Positions 23,286-33,615 of a stretch of 52,348 nucleotides of DNA are shown in pieces. The notes beneath the pieces were generated by a model, which searched no databases, had not been told where the DNA came from, and saw nothing but the letters and a program-made list of their open reading frames with translations. How positions within the stretch are numbered: the first letter of the stretch is position 1; each line of letters begins with the position of its first letter. Source of the stretch: Mycoplasmopsis agassizii. Its GTDB lineage: Bacteria > Bacillota_I > Bacilli_A > Mycoplasmatales > Metamycoplasmataceae. The stretch is from contig NZ_NQNY01000008.1 in NCBI RefSeq assembly GCF_002276225.1, forward strand, positions 1 through 52,348, given 5' to 3'. The translations under genes were made by a program, and so were the position numbers.

Positions 23286-26200
23286 ATGGAATTTATCAAT
23301 AACAAATTTGAAAATGTATCTGAGTATAACTTGATTTATATTTTTAGAATAAATGACAAAGCACATAAAGGTGCACTTAAAATAGGTGAAACAACTATCA
23401 AAACAGATAAACACTATTCACAATTAAACGAAAATTGTGCCGATTTGAACTATGCTGCAAAAAAGAGAATTGATCAATATACATTAACTGCAGGAATTAA
23501 ATATGAATTACTTCATACTGAAATTGCTGTTTATAATGATATTGATAAAGCAGATATCAAAGACAAGGAACTTAAAAATTTTATATTTAGAGACCATGAC
23601 GTTCACAAAGTCTTGTTAAGATCAGGAATAAATAAAAAAGGATTTTATAATAATAAATCCAAAGAATGATTTGAATGTAAATTAGAAATAGCTATAAAGG
23701 CTATTAAAACTGTTAAGGAACGAAAATCATCGCTAGACAATAAAGAAGTGTGCACGAACTATTGAGACCCTATAGATTTTAGACCAGAACAGTTAGAGGC
23801 AATTGAAACGACTGTTAAAAGATTTAAAAAAAGTATTGAAAGTGGTTTAAAAGCTAGAATGCTTTGAAATGCAAAAATGCGCTTTGGTAAAACTGTTTCA
23901 GCACTTGAGGTTGTAAAAAAACTTTCTTTTTCAAGAACTATCATAATTAGTCATAGACCAGTTGTAAAAAGCGGATGAAAAGATGATTTCAGTAAAGTTT
24001 TTAACAGAAATAATGATTATGAATATGGATCTAAAGAAGAAGGAAAAACTTTTGATGAATTAAATTCATCTAATAAAAAATTTATTTATTTTTCATCAAT
24101 GCAAGACTTACGTGGTTCAAAAGGTGCTGGTGGAAAACATGAAAAAAATGATGCAATTTTTGAAAGTAACTGGGATTTTTTGATTATTGATGAAGCACAT
24201 GAGGGCATTAGATCATCAAAAGGAAAAGATGTCATAGAATTAATTGAAAAAAATAATCCTTATATCAAAAAACTTGAATTATCAGGTACTGCTTTCGGAA
24301 TCATAGATAATTATACAAAAGATGAAATTTTTACATGAGATTACATCATGGAGCAAGAAGCTAAAAGTAACTGAATAATAAATAATTTTGGTGATCATAA
24401 TCCATATTGAGATTTGCCAAAACTAAATATTTATACTTATAGTTTAGATAAAATTTTTACTAAATTTATTGCATGAGAAGACAAAGCTTTTAATTTCTCT
24501 GAATTTTTTAGAACATGAACTGGTGATGTAAATAAAGACAATAAGAAAATTCCCGACCATCAAATGGAAGGTGATTTTGTATATGAAAAAGATATCAAAA
24601 GTTTCTTAAATTTAATTTCTAAAACAAGCAAAGAAAGTAACTATCCATTTTCAACCAAGAAATATCAGGAGATGTTTAAGCACACCTTGTGAATGCTTCC
24701 AGGAGTTAAAGAAGCAAAAGCATTATCAAAATTGTTAAAGGAACACGAAATATTCGGACAGTTTGAGATTGTTAATGTTGCAGGTGATGGGGATGAAGAA
24801 ATTAATACAAGCGAAGCACTCAACGAGGTAAAGAAGGCAATTAAAAAAAGTAAAAAAAGTGCTGGAACAATCACTTTATCTTGTGGTAGATTAACAACAG
24901 GCGTGACAATTCCTGAATGAACAGCCGTATTGATGTTATATGGAAAATATTCCACAAGTGCAATACAGTATTTACAAACTATTTTTAGAGTCCAATCTCC
25001 AGGTGAAATTGAAGGAAAACTCAAAACTAATTGTTATGTTTTTGATTTTGCACCAGATAGAGCGTTGAAATTATATGCTGAATGATTTGAAAATTCATTA
25101 TCAATAAATGATGATGAAACTACACTTGATATTAAAAAGGGAAAATTCTTAAATTTTGTTCCTTTTATAGCTATTGATGGTAGTTCAATGACAAAATATA
25201 ATGAATCAAATATGTATCAAGCATTAAAAAAAGTTTATGCTGAACAAGTAGTTAGAAGCGGTTTTGATAACAAAAAATTATATAATGACCAATTATTAAA
25301 ACTGGATAATATTGAGTATGAAAAGTTCAAAGAGTTGCAAAAAATTGTTGGTAATTCTTCAAAGAAAAATGATAACAAAGATGTAATTATTAATAATCAG
25401 GGTCTAAATAAAGAAGAGTTAGAAAGAATTAAAAAACTTAGAAATAAGCGAAAAAAAGACTTAACTGATGCAGAAAAAGAAGAATTAAAAAAACTTAATG
25501 ATGCATATGAAAAACGCAGAAAAGCTATTTCAATTTTAAGAGGAATATCTGTAAGAATACCATTGATGGTTTTCGGAGCAGAAATACCAATTGAAGATGA
25601 TATTACAATTGAAAAATTTCCTGATTTAGTTGATGATGTGTCTTGAGAAGAATTTATGCCCAATCGTGTAACAAAGGAAATGTTTAAAGAATTTTCAAAA
25701 TATTATGATGCATATGTTTTTTCCTCTGCTGTCAAGAAAATAAGGATAGAAACTAAAATTGCTGATGAATTAGAACCATTAGAAAGGGTTAAAAAAATAT
25801 CTGAATTATTTGCTACATTTAAAAATCCTGACAAAGAAACTGTGTTAACACCATGAAGAGTTGTTAATATGCATATGTCTAGAACTATTGGTGGTTATAA
25901 TTTTTATGACCAATATTTTAATAATACTCTTACTACACCATTATTAATTAAAAAGCGTGATATTACAGATTATATTTTTCACACTGAAAATAGACAAGTA
26001 CTTGATATAAATTCTAAAACAGGGCTTTATCCTTTATATCTTGCTTATTCTTTTTATATGTATAGGTTATCAAATTTAGGTAATAAAGAAACATCTCAAG
26101 AACAAAAACTTTTAATATGAGATGATATTGTGGAGAAAAACATTTATGCTATTTGTAAAACACCTATGGCAAAATCTATAACAAAAAGAACTTTAGTTGG

Positions 26201-27326
26201 TTATAGAAACAAAAAAATTAATGCTCAAGTTGTTGAGGATATCATTAAAAGAATGAAAGATAAAAATGAAATAAATAACCTTGCAAATGAGTTAAATAAA
26301 AAAGTATTTTGAAATAAAGAAGGAAATGATAAAATGAAATTTAATGCAATCGTTGGTAATCCTCCTTATCATATAATAAGGCAAGTAAACACAGATAAAG
26401 ACACTGTTACTACTATTTATCATTTATTTTATTTAGCATCATTGAGAATGAACCCAAATTATGTTTCTATGATTATTCCATCAAGATGAATGACAGGTGG
26501 TAAAGGTCTTGATGATTTTAGAAGGCAAATGTTCTCTAAAAAAAGTTTCATAACTATTCACGATCATTTTGAAACAACAGATTGTTTTGCAAATGTTGAA
26601 ATCAAAGGTGGTGTTTGTTACTTTTTAGCAAGCCCTGATTATGCAGATAAAATTGATTATTACTTCTATAAAGATGGGGAAGTATCTCATTCAAAGAGAA
26701 AAATGGATGAACTTGATTTAGACTTGCATATAAGGGATTCAAAAGGTGTTGGTATTGTTAAAAAAATAGTTACTAGAGATGATTTCAAAACGTTTGAATC
26801 TATAGTTTCAGTTCGTAAACCATTTGGAATTGAATCAAATTTTAGCGACTACGTCGACACACACACACACACACACACTATAAAGATATATGGATGAAGA
26901 GATAGTAAACCATATACAGGTTATATATCAAAACACAGTATTAAACGAAACATAGAAATAGCTTACAAATGAAAAGTAATTATCTCTAAAGCAAGTGGTG
27001 TAGGTAATATTTCTACTGATAAAATCATTCCGAAGGTTATTAATAATAATTCAGTAGCAACCGAAACATACTTAGTGTTAGGTGAATTTAATAATGAAAA
27101 GCAAGCAGATAATCTTGCATCTTATATAAATACAAAATTTTTCCATTTTCTTTTAGGTCAAATAAAAAACACCCAAAATATGACTAGAAAAGAATTTAAA
27201 TTAATACCATTAGTTAATTTTAGAGAAAACTGAAATGACCAAAAATTATACAAAAAGTTTGGTTTGACACAAAATGAAATAGAAATAATTGAATCTAGTG
27301 TTTGACCGGAAAATAAAACTAAATAA
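23286..27326 (+). CDS. Large restriction-modification enzyme: GIY-YIG-like nuclease, DEAH helicase and adenine methyltransferase
   Basis: 1346 residues in one unbroken table-4 frame. Residues ~15-110 (LIYIFRI...GALKIGETT) look like a GIY-YIG / T5orf172-type nuclease domain. A superfamily 2 helicase follows: Walker A AKMRFGKT (196-203, Lys202), DEAH at 302-305, LSGTAF, and a C-terminal half with TLSCGRLTTGVTIP and QTIFRVQSPG. Residues ~860-1130 carry an Eco57I/N6-adenine methyltransferase with a motif I-like VLDINSKTGLYPL and the catalytic GNPPYH at about 1024-1029. The last ~150 residues, after a Thr-His repeat, are probably the target-recognition region. This layout suggests a single-chain ATP-dependent restriction-modification enzyme. 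An (AC)11 tract at codons 1191-1198 could switch the C-terminus on and off. AAAGGA lies before the ATG. Confidence 0.82.
26857..26878 (+). repeat. (AC)11 microsatellite inside the restriction-modification gene
   Basis: Eleven perfect AC units encode a Thr-His repeat in the current frame. Gain or loss of one unit shifts the frame. One shifted frame meets TAA directly after the tract (CTATAA), the other TAG about 20-25 bases on (ATGAAGAGATAG). Either removes the last ~150 residues. Confidence 0.95.
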
Positions 27327-27402
27327 TAAATTTAAATTATTCTGATAATTATTAAAAGAATGAAATTTAAATTTTTCCATTTGCTATGATGAGATAATAA
27401 AG

Positions 27403-27440
27403 AAATGAATGCAGACTTAATTAAGAGTGCATTCATTTTT
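27403..27440. terminator. Bidirectional terminator after the restriction-modification gene
   Basis: An 11-bp stem (27403-27413 with 27428-27438) carries a T run on the plus strand and a weaker one on the minus strand. It lies between convergent genes. Confidence 0.8.
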
Positions 27441-27482
27441 AATATACCTTTTAATTTAATATTTTAATCAAATTTTGAATGA

Positions 27483-28397
27483 TTATTCAAGACTGAAAAT
27501 TTGATTCTGATTATTATAATATTTTTGAATTGCATCTTTTAGAACTTTAATCATTTCTTTACCAACTGCTTTAACTGCATGTATTGCGACTGAATTTCCT
27601 AACTGTTTCATGGCTGCTGTTTTTGATACAGGAAATTCAAAATTCTCAGGGAATCCTTGCATTCTCTCCCCTTATTTAGGTCTTATTCTTCTTTCTTTTC
27701 CATCTACAATATAGCCATCTCAATTTCTTCTGTCAGTTATTTCAGAAGATTTTCCCCCTACTCTTAAGGTAAAGCCAATTTTTTTATTTACTGAAGCACC
27801 ATCGAAAACTCAACTCATATCTTTTTCCAATGGAATAGGTTCTGGAAAATTAAAATTACTATCGTCTATATCGTTTCTAAAACAAATCATATAAAGTCTA
27901 GGTCTTAGTTGTGAGAATTAAAATCACTAGCTTTCACTATTTTATAGTGAAAAGAATAACCTACTTCGGTCATTGTATTTTTAATAATTTCGAAAGTTTT
28001 GCCATTATCATGTTTAAGTAAACCACGAACATTTTCTAAAAAAACTACTCTCGGTTTTTTTATTTTTATTATATTTGTAATATTAAAAAATAAAGTACTT
28101 CTTGTATCTTCAAAACCTTTTTTAAGACCAGCTTGTGAAAAAGGTTGACAAGGAAAACCTGCACATAATACATCGTGATCAGGAATTGAATTAGGATCAA
28201 CTTTAGTTATATCTCCTGCAAAATATGTTTGATTTTCATTTTCAAAAAGTTCTTGATTAGTTTTTCTAAAATTAGTTTCATAAGTAATTCTGCAGTTTTG
28301 GTCTCATTCAGAAGCAAAAAACACATTTTCCTCCCAAATCATCCATAGCAATATGAAAGCCACCAATACCAGCAAATAAATCAATGTAGGTAAACAA
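27483..28397 (-). pseudogene. C5-cytosine DNA methyltransferase, decayed
   Basis: Nearly all conserved motifs of the family are present but in three frames. Motif I is [15 protein letters not shown], motif IV GFPCQPFSQAG with the catalytic Cys, motif VI ENVRGL, motif VIII QLRPRLYMI, motif IX ERMQGFP and motif X QLGNSVA. Three lesions are seen. A six-A run at 28316-28321 carries one base too many, shifting the frame after GGKCVF. Two extra bases near 27908-27917 shift it within DFNSQLRP. A TAA at 27672-27674 stands where a Glu is expected just before motif IX. The start would be TTG at 28397 after GAGGTG; an ATG may have been lost. The enzyme would have methylated cytosine; the target is not readable. 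Several independent hits make sequencing error an unlikely full explanation. Confidence 0.85.
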
Positions 28398-28476
28398 AAT
28401 AAACACCTCACTTAAAAAAATTTACTTTTTCAATAATATTAACTAAACTATTATACTTGTTTTAACTATTACTGAA

Positions 28477-29376
28477 CTATCTATTTCTTCTAAAAATTGC
28501 TTTTAAAGCCATTTTATTTTTTATTTTGTACTTATGTTCAAAATAAATTAAACTAGGCACAGAAGCAGCTAAAACAAAACTAAATAAAGGAATTGTAATC
28601 ATGGTTTTGATTACAATTGGAATCATATAAAAAGTATATGAATTTTCGTATGTGCGATTATTTACATTACGTGTAAAACGATGTAAGTAATTTATAAAGG
28701 CAAAAGGTCCTCATAATCATCTAAATAAAACCTGTACAAAAACAACTAAGGAAACAATGATTAAAACATCAATATACATTGCTTTTTTAGTAATTAAATA
28801 TCTTTCACCAACATGGAAAGTTGCTATCAAAATTAAGGCAGTAGCAACTGTAATAGCAATTACAGCACCTGTATAAGAAAAGCGTTGATTAAACCCATCT
28901 ACTCTTTGAGTAGAAAAAGGATTTGCCAGATTAAAAAATAAGCTGTAAGCCATTATTATTGTAACAATCACAATTAAAACTGGTAGATATGCTTTTAAGT
29001 TACTTTTAATTTTTCTAATATTAAAAAAGAATCAAGCAATCATTGGTAATAACAAGGCAATGATTGCGTATTCTCACATTCAAAAGCCAATACGACCTCT
29101 GACTAATAAGTTTAAGTGATCTAAAACAACTGATAAAAAAGAACCTTTTAAAGGACCAAAAATAATTCCAAAAAAAATACTAAAGATTACTTCTGCATCA
29201 ATATTTAAAACTCCAGTTAAGCTTAGATTAGTAATGTAATTGACAATGATAGCAATTGCCATTAAGATTCCTGCTAAAGCTACATCAAAAGTTGTAAATC
29301 TGATTTGATTCTTAAAAAAATCTTTTAGAGTTTGCTTATCGAGCCATTGATTTTTTGTTGAAGTTGAATTATTCAT
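28477..29376 (-). CDS. ECF-type transporter substrate-specific (S) component
   Basis: 299 residues with six or more hydrophobic segments. The N-terminal part FTTFDVALAGILMAIAIIVN and the stretch FGIIFGPLKGSFLSVVLDHL match the pattern of ECF S components (FolT/ThiT/RibU-like), which bind a vitamin and hand it to a shared energising module. The extra C-terminal segments make it longer than the usual ~180-200 residues. Substrate unknown. AAGGAG lies before the ATG. The leader carries a probable riboswitch with an intrinsic terminator, which fits a vitamin or nucleobase transporter. Confidence 0.7.
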
Positions 29377-29526
29377 AAGATACTCCTTAAAAGGTGTTTT
29401 AAATATCTTACAGAAATAAAAAAAATATTTAAAAACCTCGCTTTAGAAAAGCAAGGTTTTTTCTTTGTTTAAGCGTTAGATTGGCAGAATAACACTTAAA
29501 CTAGAATAGTTTGGCATATCTGCACG
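29377..29526 (-). promoter_or_regulatory. Probable riboswitch / attenuator in the S-component leader
   Basis: On the minus strand a 12-bp stem forms from 29501-29490 and 29478-29467, with one G-U pair and an 11-base loop containing TCTGC. That loop can pair with GCAGA at 29523-29519 to make a pseudoknot. A competing hairpin (AAACTA/TAGTTT) shares part of the 12-bp stem. An intrinsic terminator follows at 29458-29431, then AAGGAG and the ATG. A good promoter lies just upstream. This order (aptamer-like fold, terminator, vitamin-type transporter) is that of a transcriptional riboswitch. It does not match TPP, THF, purine or preQ1-I consensus as I know them. Confidence 0.6.
29431..29458 (-). terminator. 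Intrinsic terminator inside the leader (attenuator)
   Basis: AACCTTGCTTT pairs with AAAGCGAGGTT with one mismatch, then TTTTT and further T-rich DNA on the minus strand. No plus-strand gene lies upstream that it could serve, and it lies between promoter and gene, so it is probably conditional. Confidence 0.75.
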
Positions 29527-29531
29527 TTATG

Positions 29532-29562
29532 ATTATAAAATAATTATTGAAGTTTGAACAAA
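29532..29562 (-). promoter_or_regulatory. Promoter of the S-component gene
   Basis: The minus strand reads TTGTTC, then an 18-base spacer, then a perfect TATAAT (29537-29532). Transcription would start near 29526. Confidence 0.65.
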
Positions 29563-29691
29563 AACATTAAAAATTTATCTTTTTTGCACCTGATACTTAT
29601 TTTTTACTAATTTCGGCACTTTTGAAGCTTGAAATCTATAAAAAATTAAAATTTAATGCATAAAAAAATTAAGATAAATCGCTTGAGAAAG

Positions 29692-29697
29692 TATAAT
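29692..29697 (+). promoter_or_regulatory. -10 box of the NERD gene, leaderless
   Basis: A perfect TATAAT ends 6 bases before the ATG, which predicts an mRNA starting at or next to the start codon. No Shine-Dalgarno sequence is present. Confidence 0.6.
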
Positions 29698-29703
29698 AAG
29701 AAA

Positions 29704-30378
29704 ATGTTTAATTATATTTTAGGAATTGGACTTGGTTTAGGTTCATTATTAGTTATCTTTATAATTATTTTTGCTTTTTGATTAAGTGCAAGATTAAGAA
29801 AAAGTAAAACAAAAAAAATAGGATATGCTTTTGAAAAAAGAGTTGAAAAATTAATTACAACTTGAGTTGGAGATAAAAATAAATTATTTCATCCTGCATC
29901 AATTTATTCTTATGATGATGACAAATATTTTGAAGTAGATGGAATTTTAATAACTGCTAGAGCAATTTTAGTTTTGGAACTTAAATCGATAAACGGAAAA
30001 ATTACAGGTAAAGCAGATGAGCCCATTTGAACTAAACAAATTGGTAATAAAATTCATGATATTAAAAATCCTATTATTCAAAATGATAAACATATTGAAC
30101 ATATTCTTAAAATGTTAAATGTCAAATTACCTATGCTTTCAGTAATTGTTTTTGATTCAAAAGCTGAAGATGTAAAAATAATAGATCAACCAAGTCATGT
30201 TGTTGTAACTAATGAAAAAAATCTAACTAACATTCTTGATGAGATGGATAACTTCTTAAATATAAAATTAAATAATTCAGAAATGACTTATATAAGTGAT
30301 TTATTAAATAAACATAAATCCAATAAAAAAGAAGATAAAAAAATTCATTCAAGTTATACAAGACAAAAACAAATATAA
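29704..30378 (+). CDS. Membrane-anchored NERD-domain protein
   Basis: 224 residues. A single N-terminal membrane helix (about residues 4-27) is followed by a basic stretch and a NERD (nuclease-related) domain: YFEVDGILITARAILVLELK gives the conserved Asp and the E-x-K pair of the PD-(D/E)xK-like core. The C-terminal ~40 residues are charged and probably unstructured. NERD proteins are thought to act on nucleic acids, but their role in mycoplasmas is not known. A membrane-tethered nuclease could help salvage nucleotides or act in defence, as inference. The NERD call is good; activity is not shown. Confidence 0.8.
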
Positions 30379-30427
30379 TATTTTAATTAAATTTATTAAG
30401 TATGAAATTAATTAAAAGAAGTAAAAC

Positions 30428-30925
30428 ATGATTAAAATTAAAATAAGAAAATGAAAATCTTTTTATCAAATAGTTCCTGGATTTTATAGGTTAAATATTG
30501 ATCGAAAAGATGATGAAATACACGCAAAATACGGCACTTTAGAACAAATGTCAAAAGATTTAGATCTAACTAGATTTTCATGATTAATTTATACAAATGG
30601 TGATAAAGATTTTTTTGATTTTAATATCTTGCAAAAAATTAATAATTTTAAATTTCAGATCACAAATGAAATTTTAAAAAATTTAGATGAATTAAATCAT
30701 GAAGATAAGGTTACAAAAAATATAACTATCATCTGAGATAAAACAGCAATAAAATTAATTAGTGCAGGCATTTTACCATTTGCTAATTTAGAGTATTTTG
30801 AAGATTTATTAATTTTAGAGCAAAGTCTTAATCCTAATGTTTATGAAATAAAAATTAAATTTAGGAAAAAAGGTTTTGAAATTTTTGAAAGAAATGAAAC
30901 ACCAGGAAACATGTTTAGTTTATAA
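30428..30925 (+). CDS. Unknown small soluble protein
   Basis: 165 residues, MIKIKIRKWKSFYQIVPGFY at the start, no signal peptide and no membrane segment, mixed alpha/beta composition. No family is recognised. It follows the NERD gene by 49 bp on the same strand and may be co-transcribed. Its last 11 bases overlap the 3' end of the convergent permease gene. Two in-frame TGA codons hide it under the standard code, and Shine-Dalgarno support is weak (AAAAGAAG). Confidence 0.65.
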
Positions 30926-30941
30926 CATGTGTGGTGTTTTT
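30898..30941. terminator. Terminator shared by convergent genes
   Basis: AACACCA (30898-30904) pairs with TGGTGTT (30932-30938), and inside it ACATGT repeats (30909-30914 / 30925-30930) extend the stem. Five T follow on the plus strand. It overlaps both stop codons. Confidence 0.75.
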
Positions 30942-32510
30942 CTTAAATCTTTTTTCTATATAAATTGGAGCAATTGATATAACTATAAAAAGAATTAAAA
31001 CAATAACAGAAGCTATTCTTGAAGTTAAAATTTCATTAGTTAAATTTTCCCTTGCAATTGCTGGAATTAAAGATAAATCAAAAAAAGCAACGACAACAGT
31101 CACTAACATTGAGATCCCAACAAGAATAATTGAGATATATGCAAAGAGTTTAAAATATTTAAATTGTTCAACTTTTATATGTTGAGTTTTACGATTCTTT
31201 AAGGCTCCATAAATTGCAAAAACAATAAATAAAAAAACTATTACTGATGTTCAAGAAGACATTAAATCTGTAAAACTATATAGCTTAGAAATGTTTTGAC
31301 CATAGACTTCTAATCCATTAGAATGATATGCAAAAGTACCTATAATTGAAAAAACAATAATAATTGGAACCGATAAAAGTAAAGCTAAAATAACCCCTAC
31401 AATTGGCTTATCTGATTTCATTTTTTTCTTTCAATAATCATTGAAATAGAACTCATCATTTTTAACTAAATCCTCCATAACACGGGGAAATCACATTGAA
31501 AAACCATTTAAAATTCCTAAAACACCAATTGCAATTAAAACATTAGTGATACCTAAAATAATTCTAATAACTTCAACATTTCAGCCTATAGAAATGGCTA
31601 CATCTAAAAATCCTGTAACAGTTCCATCACCTACAATTGACATAGAAATTGCAATTAAGAGATAAATAACTGTAATCACAATTAACCCTATTAAAATTGC
31701 AAAAGGTGTCTTTTTAGGTTTTTCAACTTCACTTTGAATTCCTGCTGAAACATAGAAACCATCATAGGCAAAAAAGATTGCTGATAAAGCCACAAAAATA
31801 CCTAGACCAGGTAAATTACTTAATAGATTTCCTTGTGCGACAAATTCTTTTATATTAGTAAAATTAACATTAACTTGAGCACTAGATTGTGCTCCTGAAG
31901 AAAGTAAAATATAACCCATTAAAATTGCTAAAACAAGTGGAATAAACTTAAATATAAAAATAATTTTGTTTTGCAAGTTTCCGATTTTTGCAAATAAACC
32001 TGAAAAAACTAAGAAATAAAAAGTTAAAAAAACTGTTACTGCAATTGCTATTAATCAGTCTAAATTATCAGTTAAATTTGCTGTTTGTGCACCTGAAAAC
32101 ATTTGATAAGAATCTTGCAAACTCTGAAAAAAATAAATCGGCATTACAAACATTGTTAACGGTAAATAAATAAAAACAATGAAGTTTTTACTTGTTTTAT
32201 AAATGAAATTAGAATTAAAAGATTTATTTCAAGCAACAATTGATAAGTTACTATTTACTCCTGATGAAGCAACCTCAATTAAAGCAAATGACATTGCTAT
32301 AACTGTAAAAGCAGCTAAAACTCAAGAAAAAATTGCTAATACTAATGAACCCGATGAATTATTTAAGATTGATTGAGATTTGAAAAATATTCCTGCACCA
32401 ATACAAGAACCGATAACGATAAAAATAGTGCTGATAAAAGAAATTTTCTTCTTTTTTAGATCTTTTTCAACAGTATTTTTTTGTTTAATTTTTTTAAATA
32501 AATTATTCAT
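30915..32510 (-). CDS. APC-family amino-acid permease
   Basis: 531 residues with about 12-14 membrane helices. The first helix carries the APC motif FIVIGSCIGAGIFF. IFFAYDGFYVSAGIQSEVEKPKK is the conserved loop region with the family's Glu. It should take up or exchange an amino acid; the substrate is not readable. The N-terminal ~20 residues are basic and cytoplasmic. It is divergent from the reductase gene at 32679 and convergent with the unknown gene before it. Confidence 0.85.
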
Positions 32511-32666
32511 TTAGTTCTTATTGTATAGAAAAAATATTTTTTCTTTTGCTTATTTACCACAAGAATTCAAAAAATTTTGAATATTTATCAAAAAGATATT
32601 TTTTTGCAGTTTTAAGCCCTTTTTTCATATTTTTTAATTTTAGTGGAAAATTTGTCATAAAAGTAG

Positions 32667-32672
32667 CATAAT
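32667..32672 (+). promoter_or_regulatory. -10 box of the reductase gene, leaderless
   Basis: CATAAT ends 6 bases before the ATG with no Shine-Dalgarno sequence between them, the same spacing as at three other genes here. Confidence 0.5.
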
Positions 32673-32678
32673 AATCTT

Positions 32679-33290
32679 ATGAATAAATTACTAGTCTTAT
32701 ACACAAGTCCAATTAGAAAAACTACAAGTGCTTCAACATTAGCACTTGATGATTTTATAACTAATTACAAACACACAAATCCTGAAGATGAAATTACTGT
32801 GATGGATTTAAATGAAGATGTTGCTTTAGAAAAAAATCTAACATCTCAAAACTTTTTAGATTATTATGGTGATGGCGTTGCTGATAAATATATTGAAATT
32901 TTTAATAAACACGACAAGATTGTTTTTGCAACAAGTACAATTAACTTTAAACCTTCACCTGTTTTTATTTCTTTAATTAATCGCATTACTATTGCTCGTA
33001 AAACCTTTAACATGGTTTTTGATGCTGTGCAACAAAAAACAGTTTCAGCAGGAAAATTCGTTGGTAAAAAAGCTCATGTTTTAATTACAATGGGTTCAAT
33101 TCCTGAAGAAGATATTAAAAAACATATGATCGATTCAGTAAAAATTCCTCTTGAATTTATAGGTTTTGATGTTTCAGTTACATTATTAGAAGGCATGGAC
33201 GTTGGAGGTTCACCTGAAAAAAAACTGACTAGAGACCAAAAAATTAAACCTTATGAAAATCGTATCGCAGATGCAGCTATTAAGTTTTAA
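32679..33290 (+). CDS. FMN-dependent NADH-azoreductase family protein (AcpD-like)
   Basis: 203 residues, flavodoxin-like fold. LLVLYTSPIRKTTSASTLAL is the phosphate loop region; FATSTINFKPSPVFISLINR matches the PxYNFxIP-type flavin loop of the family in a diverged form; the VLITMGSIPEE segment follows. It probably reduces quinones or other electrophiles with NAD(P)H. The older name acyl-carrier-protein phosphodiesterase is not supported by sequence. Confidence 0.78.
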   Translation: MNKLLVLYTSPIRKTTSASTLALDDFITNYKHTNPEDEITVMDLNEDVALEKNLTSQNFLDYYGDGVADKYIEIFNKHDKIVFATSTINFKPSPVFISLINRITIARKTFNMVFDAVQQKTVSAGKFVGKKAHVLITMGSIPEEDIKKHMIDSVKIPLEFIGFDVSVTLLEGMDVGGSPEKKLTRDQKIKPYENRIADAAIKF

Positions 33291-33615
33291 AAACATCTAA
33301 AAAGAAATGATCAAAAGATCAAATACAAAGAAAAATATTTATAGATAGGCTTTTAAATAAGTCTATTTTATTTTAAATTTACTAGAATCTGGTTCAAAAT
33401 TTACACAAGCATTTTATAGAGTTATATTATACCATATTTTGAGGATTTAATTTGTTCAAATAATTTAGTAATAATAAAAAATTTATTTTTTTTTAGATAA
33501 AGTAAAATTTTTGCAAGTAAGGAGGATTAGTATAGAAATTTTGTTGTGTTCGTCAATTTCTTAATATACTTCTTTTAGCACAACTTCATTAAATATTAAA
33601 AAATTTGGAGTTACT
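33291..33615 (+). other. Intergenic region before the S8 protease gene
   Basis: It holds the reductase terminator, then AT-rich DNA. Near the protease GTTGTG (about 33542-33547) can pair with CACAAC (about 33580-33585), forming a long-loop hairpin. A GGAG at 33610-33613 serves the ATG. A GGAGGA at about 33522-33527 precedes no open frame. No gene is seen. Confidence 0.5.
33345..33372 (+). terminator. Terminator of the reductase gene
   Basis: ATAGGCTT (33345-33352) pairs with AAGTCTAT (33359-33366) with one G-U pair, then a T-rich tail. Confidence 0.75.

Noticed and set aside
22272-28397. Mobile element or genomic island with defined ends
   Set aside because: No transposase, integrase, terminal inverted repeats or target duplications are visible around the restriction-modification genes.
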